This document shows positions 24,143 to 32,321 of a DNA stretch of 32,610 nt, in pieces. Source of the stretch: Pseudomonadota bacterium (GTDB taxonomy: Bacteria; Pseudomonadota; Gammaproteobacteria; Ga0077536); contig JAPOKK010000012.1 in NCBI GenBank assembly GCA_029977665.1, forward strand, positions 1-32,610, written 5' to 3'. The position numbers and the translations under genes were made by a program. Under the pieces are notes generated by a model. It had not been told where the DNA came from. It worked only from the letters and a program-made list of their open reading frames with translations, and did not search any database. Position 1 is the first letter of the stretch. The number at the start of each line of letters is the position of its first letter.

Positions 24143-26425
24143 ATGATAAAAAACAAACCTGGGCACCGGCCGCGCCGCGTGACCACGGGACTCGCTCACC
24201 TTGCGAGCCTGTTGACCTGCCTGCTGGCCATGCCCGCGCCGGCGCTTGCCGGCGTGCTGGGCGAGCGTGCCGATGACTATCAATGGCGCCTGTGCCCACC
24301 CGCGCGCATGGTTCCCGTGCGCCCCGAATACAGCGACGAGACGATCAACCCGGACGCCATCGAAATCCGCGCCGACACCTCGCGCATCGTGCAACAGGGC
24401 GTGAGCCAGTTCACCGGTGATGTCGAGATCGTCAAGGGTGGCCAATCCGTGCGCGCCGAGGTCGTGAACTACGACGACACCACGGGCGTGTTCACGGCAG
24501 AGGGGCGCGCCCACCTGTGGAATGCCGGCATGATCTGGTCGGGCGAAAGCGCGACCTACGACACCAACAGTGAGGTCTCGGAACTCGACACCGGCCGCTA
24601 CTGGCTGCTCGACGGTCGCGGCCGCGGCTTCGCCACCAGCCTGCGCAACGACAAACTGAACGACGTCACGGTGTTGGAGAACGTCGAGTACTCGACCTGC
24701 CCGCTGTCCGACGAGGTGTGGCGCATATCGGCCGGACGCATCAAGCTCAATCACCGCAGCGACCGCGGCTCGGCCACGCATGCCGTGCTGCGCGTGCGCG
24801 ACATTCCGGTGTTCTATTTTCCCTACCTGAACTTTCCGCTCAGCGACAAGCGCAAGTCCGGCTTCCTCGCGCCGCAGCTCGGCACCACCAACCAGTCCGG
24901 CTTCGATGCGCGCACCCCCTACTACTGGAACATTGCGCCGAATCGCGACGCGACCATTACGCCGCGCCTGCTCACCGACCGCGGAACCATGCTCGAGAAC
25001 GAGATCCGTTACCTCGATCACGACTACGAGGGGCGCGCCATCGTCGAGTATCTCCCGGGAGACGATCTTCGCGGCGGGGATGACCGCTCGCTGTTCGGGC
25101 TGACTCACCGCCAGACCTTCTACAACGAACGCGGCCAACTTTACCTGTCGTTGAACAACGTCTCCGACGACGAGTATTTCGAGGACTTCGGCAGCAACAT
25201 CGCGGTGACCAGCCAGCGCTTTCTCGACCGCCGCGCCGAGTACCGTTACTACGGCAGACAGACAGTCTTTTATGGCCTCGTTCAAAGCTACCAGACCATC
25301 GACCCGACCATTCCCGATCGTGCCAAACCTTACCGGCAACTGCCGCGCACGCTGTACATGACGACCCTGCCGCTGGGTCACGGCTGGCTCACTCAGCTGC
25401 GTACCGATGCCGTGTATTTCCATCGCGACGTGGGGTTGACCGGCGGACGCATCAATCTCGCGCCCACACTGCAGTATCGCTTTTTCCGCCCGTATCTCGA
25501 CATCATCCCGCGGCTGACCGTGAAACACACCGCTTACATGCTCGATGACCCGGACGGCAATTTCGACGATCACGAGTCGAGCACCGTGCCGATTCTGAGC
25601 GTCGACGCAAAGCTCTTCGCCGAGCGGCATCTCGATATCTTCGGGCGCCACCACCTGCAGACGTTCGAACCTCGACTGTTCTACCTGCTCACGCCCAACA
25701 TCAGCCAGGACAACCTGCCGCGCTTCGACACCGGCCTGTTCGAGACGTCTTTCCGCAGCATCTTCCTCGAGAACCGCTTCAGTGGCGGCGACCGCGTCGG
25801 GGACGCCAACCAGGTCACCGCGGCAATTACCTCGCGCATTCTCGATACCGAGGACGCGCGCGAACTCGGCCACCTGAGCTTCGGCCAGATCTATTACTTC
25901 CGCGATCGCGAGGTCGCGCTGCCCGGCGGCCTGGAAGTCGAGGACAGCGTCTCGGAACTGGTATTCGAAGGTGCCGCCAACCTCGGTACCGACTGGAGCC
26001 TGCGTGGCATCCTGTTGTGGGATCCGAACCAGCCACGCACGGAGAAGGCAACGTTCAACCTGCGCTTCAACCCCAATCTCGATACGGTCGTGAACCTGAG
26101 CTACCGCCTGCGGCGCGCGCGCACTGACGTCGAACAAACCGATTTCTCGTTTCGCCTGCCGGTCATGGAGAATCTCGCGGTGGTCGGCCGCTGGAACTTC
26201 TCACTGCCCGAGCGGCGCTCGCTGGAGACGGTCGCAGGCCTCGAGTACGAGAGCTGCTGCTGGGGTCTGCGACTGGTCGCGCGGCGCTTCCTGCGCAACG
26301 CGGAGGGCCAGTTCGAGACGGGCATCTTCATGCAGGTGCAGTTCCGCGGGCTCGGAGGCGTGGGCCAGGACTCGGCATCGCTCCTGCGCCGCGGTATTCC
26401 GGGCTACATCGATCCCTTCGACTGA
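24143..26425 (+). CDS. lptD: LPS-assembly protein LptD
   Basis: A 760-residue outer-membrane beta-barrel that inserts LPS into the outer leaflet with LptE. A signal peptide (about 1-35, ending PAPALA) precedes an N-terminal jellyroll (about 60-200; DTSRIVQQGVSQFTGDVEI and VVNYDDTTGVFTAEG) and a large barrel. The four disulfide cysteines known from E. coli are all present: one in WRLCPP, one in YSTCPLSDE, and an adjacent pair in YESCCWGLR. Length is close to E. coli LptD (784). The ATG at 24143 (MIKNKPGHR) is chosen because it directly precedes the signal peptide; the ribosome-binding sequence is weak. It starts 97 bases after the LON-domain gene. Confidence 0.97.
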   Translation: MIKNKPGHRPRRVTTGLAHLASLLTCLLAMPAPALAGVLGERADDYQWRLCPPARMVPVRPEYSDETINPDAIEIRADTSRIVQQGVSQFTGDVEIVKGGQSVRAEVVNYDDTTGVFTAEGRAHLWNAGMIWSGESATYDTNSEVSELDTGRYWLLDGRGRGFATSLRNDKLNDVTVLENVEYSTCPLSDEVWRISAGRIKLNHRSDRGSATHAVLRVRDIPVFYFPYLNFPLSDKRKSGFLAPQLGTTNQSGFDARTPYYWNIAPNRDATITPRLLTDRGTMLENEIRYLDHDYEGRAIVEYLPGDDLRGGDDRSLFGLTHRQTFYNERGQLYLSLNNVSDDEYFEDFGSNIAVTSQRFLDRRAEYRYYGRQTVFYGLVQSYQTIDPTIPDRAKPYRQLPRTLYMTTLPLGHGWLTQLRTDAVYFHRDVGLTGGRINLAPTLQYRFFRPYLDIIPRLTVKHTAYMLDDPDGNFDDHESSTVPILSVDAKLFAERHLDIFGRHHLQTFEPRLFYLLTPNISQDNLPRFDTGLFETSFRSIFLENRFSGGDRVGDANQVTAAITSRILDTEDARELGHLSFGQIYYFRDREVALPGGLEVEDSVSELVFEGAANLGTDWSLRGILLWDPNQPRTEKATFNLRFNPNLDTVVNLSYRLRRARTDVEQTDFSFRLPVMENLAVVGRWNFSLPERRSLETVAGLEYESCCWGLRLVARRFLRNAEGQFETGIFMQVQFRGLGGVGQDSASLLRRGIPGYIDPFD

Positions 26426-26442
26426 ACCGGCGCAGGCCGGCC

Positions 26443-26473
26443 TTGTCTCATCGGTGAACGGATACGCTACAAT
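26443..26473 (+). promoter_or_regulatory. Candidate promoter ahead of surA
   Basis: TTGTCT (26443-26448), 19-base spacer (long), TACAAT (26468-26473). It gives surA its own start site, about 105 bases before the ATG. The leader holds a 10-bp perfect palindrome GAACCGGTTC (26508-26517). The lptD stop is 18 bases before the -35. Confidence 0.4.
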
Positions 26474-26587
26474 GCGCCGTGTCTCGCGCTGCGCCGTCAC
26501 GGTGCACGAACCGGTTCCCGCGCGCGGCGTGGCGAACGTCACCGGCAGACCACTCATCCACTCCTGTTTTTCAGCATCAACTCTTTG

Positions 26588-27886
26588 ATGATCAAGGAAA
26601 AATTACGCTCAGCCGCAAACTGCCTGGGGCTTCTGCTGCTGCTGGCTTGCGAAGCCCATGGCGCTTCTACCGAGCTCGATCGCATCGTTGCCGTGGTCGA
26701 GGAAGACGTCATCATGGAGAGTGAGCTCGAGGACCAGATGCAGCGGGTACGCGCCGCGCTGCGTCAGCAGGGCACGCAGATGCCGCCGACCGCAGTGCTC
26801 GAGCGCCAGGTCATGGAACGCCTGGTGCTGGAGAAGATCCAGCTGCAGGTCGCCGACCGTGCGGGTGTCGAGGTCGAGGAGCGAGCGCTCGACCAGGCCG
26901 TGAGCGACATCGCCAAGCGCAACAATCTCTCGCTCGACCAGTTCCGCGAGATCATCGAGTCCGAGGGCTACCAGTTCGAAAGCTTTCGCGAACAGATCCG
27001 CCAGGAGATCCTCATCGCCAAGCTGCGCCGCGAGGAGGTCGACAACCGCGTGCGCGTACGCGACAGCGAGATCGACAACTACCTGCACAATGAATTGCAG
27101 GGCTCCGACAACGAGGAATACCGTCTCTCGCACATCCTCATTTCGACACCGTCCGGCGCCGACGACCAGGAGATTCGCGCCGCGCGCGCCAAGGCCGAGG
27201 AAACCCTGGCCCGTATCGAAGGCGGCGAGGACTTCGCCACGGTAGCGATCAGCGTCTCCGACGGCCAGCAGGCGCTCGAGGGCGGCGATCTCGGCTGGCG
27301 CAAGGGCGGCGAGATCCCGAGCCTGTTCGCCGATGCCGTCAGCACGATGGAGCCCGGAGATACCAGCGGTATCATCACCAGCACGAGCGGTTTCCACATC
27401 GTGCAACTCAGCGACAAGCGCAGCGGCGAGAAGATCATGGTGCCGCAGTGGCGGGTACGGCATATCCTGATCAAACCGAACGAGCTGCTGCCGCCGGATG
27501 CCGCGCTCAACCGCCTGCGCCAGCTCCGCCTGCGCATCGAGAACGGCGCCAACTTCGCGCTGCTGGCGCGGACCAACTCCGACGACCGCGGTTCCGCCCT
27601 GCAGGGGGGCGATCTCGGCTGGGTCAGCAAGGGACAGATGGTGCCGCAATTCGAGGAAGTGATGCTCGCCATGGAGGTCGGCGAACTCAGCGCACCGTTC
27701 GAAAGCGAGTTCGGCTTCCACGTGCTCGAGGTCACCGATACCCGCGAGTACGACGGTACCGAGGAAATCCGCCGCAACCAGGCGCGTCAGGCACTGCGCC
27801 AGAAGAAGATCGACGAGCGGCGGCAATCCTGGCTCCGGCGCCTGCGCGACGAAGCCTATGTCGAGTACCGCGACATCATCGAATGA
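26588..27886 (+). CDS. surA: Periplasmic chaperone and peptidyl-prolyl isomerase SurA
   Basis: A 432-residue periplasmic chaperone for outer-membrane barrel proteins such as LptD. A signal peptide (about 1-26, LGLLLLLACEAHGA) is followed by the SurA N-terminal chaperone domain (about 28-165; DRIVAVVEEDVIMESEL), two parvulin PPIase domains (about 175-275 and 285-390; each with a GGDLGW motif) and a C-terminal helix. Length agrees with E. coli SurA (428). ATG at 26588 is taken over the preceding in-frame TTG; neither has a good ribosome-binding sequence. lptD-surA-pdxA-rsmA is the usual gammaproteobacterial order. Confidence 0.96.
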   Translation: MIKEKLRSAANCLGLLLLLACEAHGASTELDRIVAVVEEDVIMESELEDQMQRVRAALRQQGTQMPPTAVLERQVMERLVLEKIQLQVADRAGVEVEERALDQAVSDIAKRNNLSLDQFREIIESEGYQFESFREQIRQEILIAKLRREEVDNRVRVRDSEIDNYLHNELQGSDNEEYRLSHILISTPSGADDQEIRAARAKAEETLARIEGGEDFATVAISVSDGQQALEGGDLGWRKGGEIPSLFADAVSTMEPGDTSGIITSTSGFHIVQLSDKRSGEKIMVPQWRVRHILIKPNELLPPDAALNRLRQLRLRIENGANFALLARTNSDDRGSALQGGDLGWVSKGQMVPQFEEVMLAMEVGELSAPFESEFGFHVLEVTDTREYDGTEEIRRNQARQALRQKKIDERRQSWLRRLRDEAYVEYRDIIE

Positions 27887-28883
27887 CACCGAGTGCCTGC
27901 GCCTGGCGTTGACGCCGGGCGAGCCGGCCGGCATCGGCCCAGACCTCGCGGTCCTCATCGCGCGCGACGCGTTTCCCGCCGCCATCGTCCACTACGCCGA
28001 CCCCGACTTGCTGCGCACGCGCGCCGCGGCGCTCGGAATATCGCTCGAGATCCACGAACTCGCCGATCCTGCCGCGGCCCGTCCCCTGCCCGCCGGGCAT
28101 CTGCAGGTGCTGCCGGTACCCCTGGCGCGCGAGGTGACGCCCGGACGCCTGGACGTCGCCAACGCGGACTACGTCCTGCGCTGTCTCGACCGCGCCTGCG
28201 ACGCCTGCGCCGAAGGCACGCTGCACGCCATGGTCACCGGGCCTGTGCAGAAATCCGTCATCAACGAATCCGGACGCGCCTTCTCCGGCCACACCGAGTA
28301 CCTCGCCGAACGCCTCGGGGCACCATTGCCGGTGATGATGCTCGCGAGCGGCGATCTGCGCGTCGTTCTGCTGACCACCCATATCGCACTCAGCGAGGTA
28401 CCGGCGCAGGTTACAGCCAGCCGGCTCGAGGCAGTCATCTCCATCACCATGCGTGACCTCGCGGCACGATTCGGTATCGCCGCGCCGCGCCTCGCCGTGT
28501 GCGGCCTGAACCCGCATGCCGGCGAGGCCGGCCACCTCGGGCGCGAGGAAATCGAGATCATCGCACCGACCCTGGACGCATTGCGCGCACGCGGGCTGCG
28601 CATCGACGGCCCACTGCCGGCCGACACCGCCTTCACCGGGACGCATCGTGCCCGCTACGCTGCGATCCTTGCGATGTACCACGACCAGGGACTCGCTGCG
28701 CTCAAGGCGGTCAGCTTCGGCGACGCGGTCAACATCACCCTGGGCCTGCCCGTCATCCGCACCTCGGTCGACCATGGCACGGCCCTCGATCGCGCCGGCA
28801 GCGGCGATGTCGACACCGGCAGCCTGCATGCGGCACTCGGTATGGCCGTCGAGATGGCGCTCGGTTCCAGCGCCGGTGGCTGA
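27858..28883 (+). CDS. pdxA: 4-hydroxythreonine-4-phosphate dehydrogenase
   Basis: A 341-residue metal- and NAD-dependent enzyme of pyridoxal phosphate synthesis. Family motifs are LALTPGEPAGIGPDLA at the N-terminus, TGPVQKSVINESGRAFSGHTEYLAE, the metal-binding His regions (VLLTTHIALSEVP, CGLNPHAGE, YHDQGLAALK) and TSVDHGTALDRAGSGDVDTGSL at the end. Length is close to E. coli PdxA (329). ATG at 27858 lies inside surA (29-base overlap), the only Met or GTG before the conserved start; the nearest later candidates would cut it. The stop overlaps rsmA by 8 bases. Confidence 0.95.
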   Translation: MSSTATSSNDTECLRLALTPGEPAGIGPDLAVLIARDAFPAAIVHYADPDLLRTRAAALGISLEIHELADPAAARPLPAGHLQVLPVPLAREVTPGRLDVANADYVLRCLDRACDACAEGTLHAMVTGPVQKSVINESGRAFSGHTEYLAERLGAPLPVMMLASGDLRVVLLTTHIALSEVPAQVTASRLEAVISITMRDLAARFGIAAPRLAVCGLNPHAGEAGHLGREEIEIIAPTLDALRARGLRIDGPLPADTAFTGTHRARYAAILAMYHDQGLAALKAVSFGDAVNITLGLPVIRTSVDHGTALDRAGSGDVDTGSLHAALGMAVEMALGSSAGG

Positions 28884-29670
28884 GCAGAAACCCGGCCCCC
28901 TGCGCAAACGTTTCGGCCAGCATTTCCTGGCCGACGAGGCGGTGGTCGATGCGATCATCGCCCTGGTCGCGCCGGCGCGCGGCGACCGCGTGCTCGAGAT
29001 CGGACCTGGCAACGGTGTCCTGACCAGCCAGCTGGTCGCCAGCGGCGCCGCGGTCACGGCCATCGAGATCGACCGCGACCTCGCCGAATGGCTGCGAGCA
29101 CATTTCGCCGCGGACGCGAATTTTGCATTGCACAACTGTGACGTGCTCAAGTTCGACTTCGATACCCTGGGCGAGGTCGAGAAGCGCTGGAAGGTCATCG
29201 GCAACCTGCCGTACAACATCTCGACACCGCTGCTCATGCGCCTGCTCGACCATGCCGCCCGCTTCAGCGAGCTGACCCTCATGGTCCAGGCCGAGGTCGC
29301 CGAGCGGCTCGCCGCCGGGCCGGGCAGTGCGGCTTACGGCCGGCTCGGTGTCATGGCGCAGCGCCGCGCACGGGTGGAGATGCGTCTTGCCGTCGCACCG
29401 GAGAGCTTCACCCCGCCCCCGCGGGTCGATTCGGCGGTGGTCCAGATCTACCCGCTCGAAGGCCGTTTCGACCCCGAATTCGAGCGCACTTTCGCCGACG
29501 TCGTGCGTCTCGCCTTCGGCGCCCGCCGCAAGACGCTCGCCAACGCCCTCAGGCGCCGGCTCAGCGCAGCCGACCTCGTGGCCATCGGCATCGACCCGGG
29601 CGCCCGCGCCGAGGTCCTGAGCGTGGCGGATTTCGTTCGCCTGGCCGGGGCCCTGCACGCCGGCGACTGA
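28876..29670 (+). CDS. rsmA: 16S rRNA (adenine1518/1519-N6) dimethyltransferase
   Basis: A 264-residue methyltransferase (KsgA) that dimethylates two adjacent adenines in helix 45 of 16S rRNA. The start KPGPLRKRFGQHFLADE is the family opening, the SAM-binding motif is VLEIGPGNGVLTSQL, and the catalytic motif is NLPYNIST. Length fits E. coli RsmA (273). The start is the GTG at 28876, inside the end of pdxA; the frame is open further upstream but lies within pdxA and is not conserved. The usual apaG and apaH genes do not follow; instead there are 423 non-coding bases. Confidence 0.95.
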   Translation: MAEQKPGPLRKRFGQHFLADEAVVDAIIALVAPARGDRVLEIGPGNGVLTSQLVASGAAVTAIEIDRDLAEWLRAHFAADANFALHNCDVLKFDFDTLGEVEKRWKVIGNLPYNISTPLLMRLLDHAARFSELTLMVQAEVAERLAAGPGSAAYGRLGVMAQRRARVEMRLAVAPESFTPPPRVDSAVVQIYPLEGRFDPEFERTFADVVRLAFGARRKTLANALRRRLSAADLVAIGIDPGARAEVLSVADFVRLAGALHAGD

Positions 29671-29827
29671 GCGCGGACACGGCGCGAAGCGAGCCCAGTA
29701 GCACGCGCAGGACGGCCGCGGCAGGCACCACAGGTACCGCGAGCGCGCGGTCGCTGCGACGGGGCGAATTCGAGGCGTGTTTGGTCAGCCAGGTAACGAT
29801 TCGAGCGAGTCCGGCAGCCGCCCGGGG

Positions 29828-29850
29828 TTACCCACAGATCCTGTGGATAA
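29828..29850. promoter_or_regulatory. Head-to-head pair of DnaA-box-like 9-mers
   Basis: TTACCCACA (29828-29836, plus; one mismatch to TTATCCACA) and TGTGGATAA (29842-29850), which is a perfect TTATCCACA on the minus strand. Five bases (GATCC) separate them, forming arms TTACCCACAG and CTGTGGATAA around ATC. DnaA binding is inferred only from the sequence match; the same repeat could form a hairpin in RNA. Confidence 0.55.
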
Positions 29851-29911
29851 GGTTGTGCACGAAGGGTGCAACAGGGCCACATGACAGGCGCATTACAGTG
29901 ACGATGGTCAG

Positions 29912-29975
29912 ATTGGCGAAGAATTAGCCAATACAAGAACAAATCTATAAATTTCAATAAATTACGAAATAACTT
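29912..29975. other. AT-rich island with inverted repeat
   Basis: The lowest-GC stretch noticed in an otherwise very GC-rich window. It opens with an inverted repeat ATTGGC (29912-29917)/GCCAAT (29927-29932) and then has repeated AAAT/AATT runs, including ATTTC/GAAAT. It could be an easily melted region, a protein-binding site or leftover foreign DNA. Confidence 0.6.
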
Positions 29976-30036
29976 GCGAGCGCAATCGCGGCAATGCGCG
30001 ATAAGTACTCGACGCGCGCCGGCACGTCGCCCTGGA

Positions 30037-30045
30037 TGTGCATAA
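30037..30045 (-). promoter_or_regulatory. DnaA-box-like 9-mer
   Basis: TGTGCATAA on the plus strand, read as TTATGCACA on the minus strand, a full match to TTATNCACA. It lies on the other side of the AT-rich island from the head-to-head pair and 49 bases after the aroE stop codon. Confidence 0.5.
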
Positions 30046-30093
30046 CGCCGGCTCAGAAGAGGCGCGGCGGCGCGTTTCAACGGCGTCCCGCTG

Positions 30094-30945
30094 TCAGCTG
30101 GTGCCGCGTAGCGCGGCGATCACGGGCTGCGTCGCCGGACGTACCCCGTGCCAGCGCGCAAAGGATTCCGCGGCCTGCTCGACGAGCATGCCGAGGCCAT
30201 CAAGCGCCAGCCGCGCGCCCAGGCTCCGCGCCCAGGCGACGAACGGGGTCGCCGCGTTGGCGTACATCATGTCGTAACACACGCTGTCCGCATGCACCGC
30301 CGCCGCCGGCAGCGGCGGCACGTCGCCGTGCATGCTGAGCGTCGTGCCGTTGATGATGACGTCGGGAGGCTGTTCGGGCATCTCGCCCCACGGTACCGCC
30401 TCGAGGCTGGCCCGTTCGGCGAAGGCGGCGCACAGCGCCGCGGCCCGCGCGCTGGTGCGGTTGCTGACCGCAAGCGTTGCCGGTGCCGCGTCGAGCAGCG
30501 CCGGCACCACGCCGCGGGCTGCGCCCCCGGCGCCGAGCAGCAGGATATGGCGGCCGGCGAGGGCAACACCGTGATTGACCTCGAGATCGCGCACCAGGCC
30601 CGCACCGTCGGTGTTGTCGACGGCGACCGCGCCTTCGTCAGTGAACCACAGCGTGTTCGCGGCCCCGGCCTGGATGGCGCGCGGGGTGCGGGTCGTCGCG
30701 AGCTGCCAGGCCTCCTCCTTGAGGGGCAGCGTGATGTTCATGCCGCGCCCACCATACGCCTGGAACTCGGCCACGGCCGCGGCAAGCTGCCCGGTCTGGA
30801 CCTCGACACGCTCATAACGGAGCTGCACGCCCACCTGGGCCGCAAAGGCGCTGTGTATGGCCGGGGACTTGCTGTGGGCAATGGGGCTGCCGACGACGCA
30901 GAAGTACGGCAACTCGGCACGCCCGGCGGGAAACCAGCGGCCCAT
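30094..30945 (-). CDS. aroE: Shikimate dehydrogenase
   Basis: A 283-residue NADPH-dependent enzyme of aromatic amino-acid synthesis. The substrate-binding opening is YFCVVGSPIAHSKSPAIH, the catalytic Lys is in NITLPLKEEAW and Asp in NTDGAGLVRDL, the NADP loop is LLGAGGAARGV, and NRTSARA reads the 2'-phosphate. Length is near E. coli AroE (272). The ATG at 30945 adds about a dozen residues ahead of the conserved strand; no better start is present. It lies 36 bases behind the CNB-rhodanese gene on the same strand and may be co-transcribed. Confidence 0.96.
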   Translation of the reverse strand: MGRWFPAGRAELPYFCVVGSPIAHSKSPAIHSAFAAQVGVQLRYERVEVQTGQLAAAVAEFQAYGGRGMNITLPLKEEAWQLATTRTPRAIQAGAANTLWFTDEGAVAVDNTDGAGLVRDLEVNHGVALAGRHILLLGAGGAARGVVPALLDAAPATLAVSNRTSARAAALCAAFAERASLEAVPWGEMPEQPPDVIINGTTLSMHGDVPPLPAAAVHADSVCYDMMYANAATPFVAWARSLGARLALDGLGMLVEQAAESFARWHGVRPATQPVIAALRGTS

Positions 30946-30981
30946 GGGAACTTGCGCTGCCGGAACGTGCGGTGCCCGCCG

Positions 30982-32049
30982 TCAGGCAGCGGATTCCGCC
31001 GTCGGTCCCTGCTCGAGCAGGCCGCCCTGCAGTACGTAAGTCTCGAAACCGCGCTCGCTGAGCAGAAAGGCTGCTGCCGAACTCCGCCGGCCGGTGTCGC
31101 AATACACGATGTAGGGCACGTCGGGCGCCAGCGAGTCGGCCTTCAGCCGCAGCATGAACAAGGGGATGTTCATGCTGTCCGGCAGGCCGTTGTTGGAATG
31201 CTCGCTCTCGAGGCGGACGTCGAGCAGCCGGGCTCCCTCGCCGACGCGGCGCTGCGCGTCCTCGAGCGAGATCCAGCTCAGCATCGGCTCCTTGAGCAGC
31301 GCGTTGAAATCTTCCTTCGACAGGCGCATCAGCACGCCGTCGCTTTCCATCGTGATGGTCGCGTTACGCTTGGCCTCGGACAACAGCGCTTCCTCGCCGA
31401 ACGCGTCGCCGTCCTTGAGGGTCGCCAGGGTCAGCTCGGCGCCGGTCTTGGAGGCACGCGTGACCTTGGCCCGGCCATGCTTGATGATGTAGTAATAATC
31501 GCCATCGTCGCCCTGGCGAATGACCACTTCGCCTGCGCGCATCGGCACTTCCTGCATGCGCATGAACATCTGCTGGATGTTCGCCGGCGGCACCTGCAGG
31601 AAGGCCTGGGACTGCAGGATGCGGGTCATCCAGTCGCTGTCGTCGTCGCCGTCCTCGTCGACCTGGATCTCGTTGACCTCGATACCGGAAAGCTGGTCCC
31701 AGGTGAGGAGGATATCGAGCAGGTCGCTGTCGAAGCGCGTGATGCGGCAGGCGGAGCGAGCCCGCGCGGTGTGCTTGCGCGGCTGCTGGTTGCCGAGCGG
31801 GTGCTTGGCCGCGTCGCTGCCGCCGCGCACGGTCGTGGTCTGCCCGTTCTCCTCGCTCAGCGCGACTTCGCCGTCGAGCAGGTAGACCGTCTTGCGGTCG
31901 ACGTCGCCCGCCTTGAAGATGGTCTTGCCGGCCGCGATCTCTTCGACGTAGGCCTTGCCGGCCAGTTCCTGGAAGTTCTCCGCATTCAGCGCGTTAGGCG
32001 GAACCAGTGTCTTCAGGATGTTCTTGTCTACGAGTTGACCGTCTGCCAT
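30982..32049 (-). CDS. Cyclic-nucleotide-binding and rhodanese fusion protein
   Basis: A 355-residue cytoplasmic protein. Residues about 10-118 look like a degenerate first cyclic-nucleotide-binding (CNB) domain lacking the phosphate-binding cassette. An acidic linker (about 125-140) leads to a second CNB domain (about 145-255) with DAFGEEALLSEAKRNATI, keeping Glu219 and Arg228 of the cassette. A rhodanese domain (about 257-347) ends the protein, with active-site Cys317 in YCDTGRRS. No DNA-binding helix-turn-helix is seen, so it is not a Crp-type regulator. The start is the ATG at 32049; the frame is open further but reads Arg-rich and unconserved. A cyclic-nucleotide-controlled sulfurtransferase or phosphatase-like role is inferred. 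Confidence 0.92.
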   Translation of the reverse strand: MADGQLVDKNILKTLVPPNALNAENFQELAGKAYVEEIAAGKTIFKAGDVDRKTVYLLDGEVALSEENGQTTTVRGGSDAAKHPLGNQQPRKHTARARSACRITRFDSDLLDILLTWDQLSGIEVNEIQVDEDGDDDSDWMTRILQSQAFLQVPPANIQQMFMRMQEVPMRAGEVVIRQGDDGDYYYIIKHGRAKVTRASKTGAELTLATLKDGDAFGEEALLSEAKRNATITMESDGVLMRLSKEDFNALLKEPMLSWISLEDAQRRVGEGARLLDVRLESEHSNNGLPDSMNIPLFMLRLKADSLAPDVPYIVYCDTGRRSSAAAFLLSERGFETYVLQGGLLEQGPTAESAA

Positions 32050-32188
32050 GTCGTTCCACTGCTGGGATTGCGTGCGAAAGCCCGGCGCCCCGCGAACGGG
32101 GCCGATGCGGCGGCGCCAGTGCCGGGGAGCCGCACGCCGGAATCGCGAACACGGCACCCCGTACCCGGGCCTCGGAAGTCGTCGCGTT

Positions 32189-32217
32189 ATTGTAAGCGCA
32201 GGCCCGAGGCAAGGAAA
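32189..32217 (-). promoter_or_regulatory. Candidate promoter for the CNB-rhodanese gene
   Basis: On the minus strand TTTCCT (32217-32212), 17-base spacer, TACAAT (32194-32189). The -10 is good and the -35 poor. It would give a leader of about 135 bases before the ATG at 32049. Confidence 0.35.
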
Positions 32218-32278
32218 CGGCTAATTGGCCTCGGTTTGCGTGCCAACGTCACCCCGCCGCCCACGCGCGGCGCAGTGC

Positions 32279-32312
32279 CCCGGGGCGCGCGTGGCATACC
32301 GCACGCCCCGGG
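32279..32312 (-). terminator. Long GC hairpin after the ammonium-transporter gene
   Basis: CCCGGGGCG-C-GCG (32279-32291) and CGC-A-CGCCCCGGG (32300-32312) pair over 12 of 13 positions around an 8-base loop. It starts nine bases after the transporter stop. No T tract follows, so it is a terminator-like hairpin rather than a proven one. Confidence 0.45.
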
Positions 32313-32321
32313 TCGAGGCGA

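Larger units (their letters stand above)
29671..30093. other. Large intergenic region with DnaA-box-like sites and AT-rich island
   Basis: No gene was found. The left part (29671-29820) is GC-rich with a small hairpin ACCGCG-AGCG-CGCGGT (29736-29751). Then come DnaA-box-like 9-mers at 29828-29850, a bulged inverted repeat GTTGTGCAC/GTGCAAC (29852-29872), an AT-rich stretch (about 29912-29975), and a further 9-mer at 30037-30045. Both flanking genes point into the region, so some of it may serve as a terminator. Confidence 0.6.
32050..32321. other. Intergenic region between CNB-rhodanese and ammonium-transporter genes
   Basis: No gene was recognised in these 272 bases. A minus-strand promoter candidate and two inverted repeats are present: CCGAGGC/GCCTCGG (32204-32210 and 32228-32234) and the hairpin behind the transporter gene. 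Confidence 0.5.

Noticed and set aside
24119-26137. 672-codon open frame antisense to lptD
   Set aside because: Shadow frame; lptD on the other strand has signal peptide, barrel and all four cysteines.
27876-29282. 468-codon open frame antisense to pdxA and rsmA
   Set aside because: Shadow frame with no recognisable protein features.
29671-30093. tRNA, small RNA or attachment site in the rsmA-aroE gap
   Set aside because: No cloverleaf, no integrase and no flanking direct repeats were seen.
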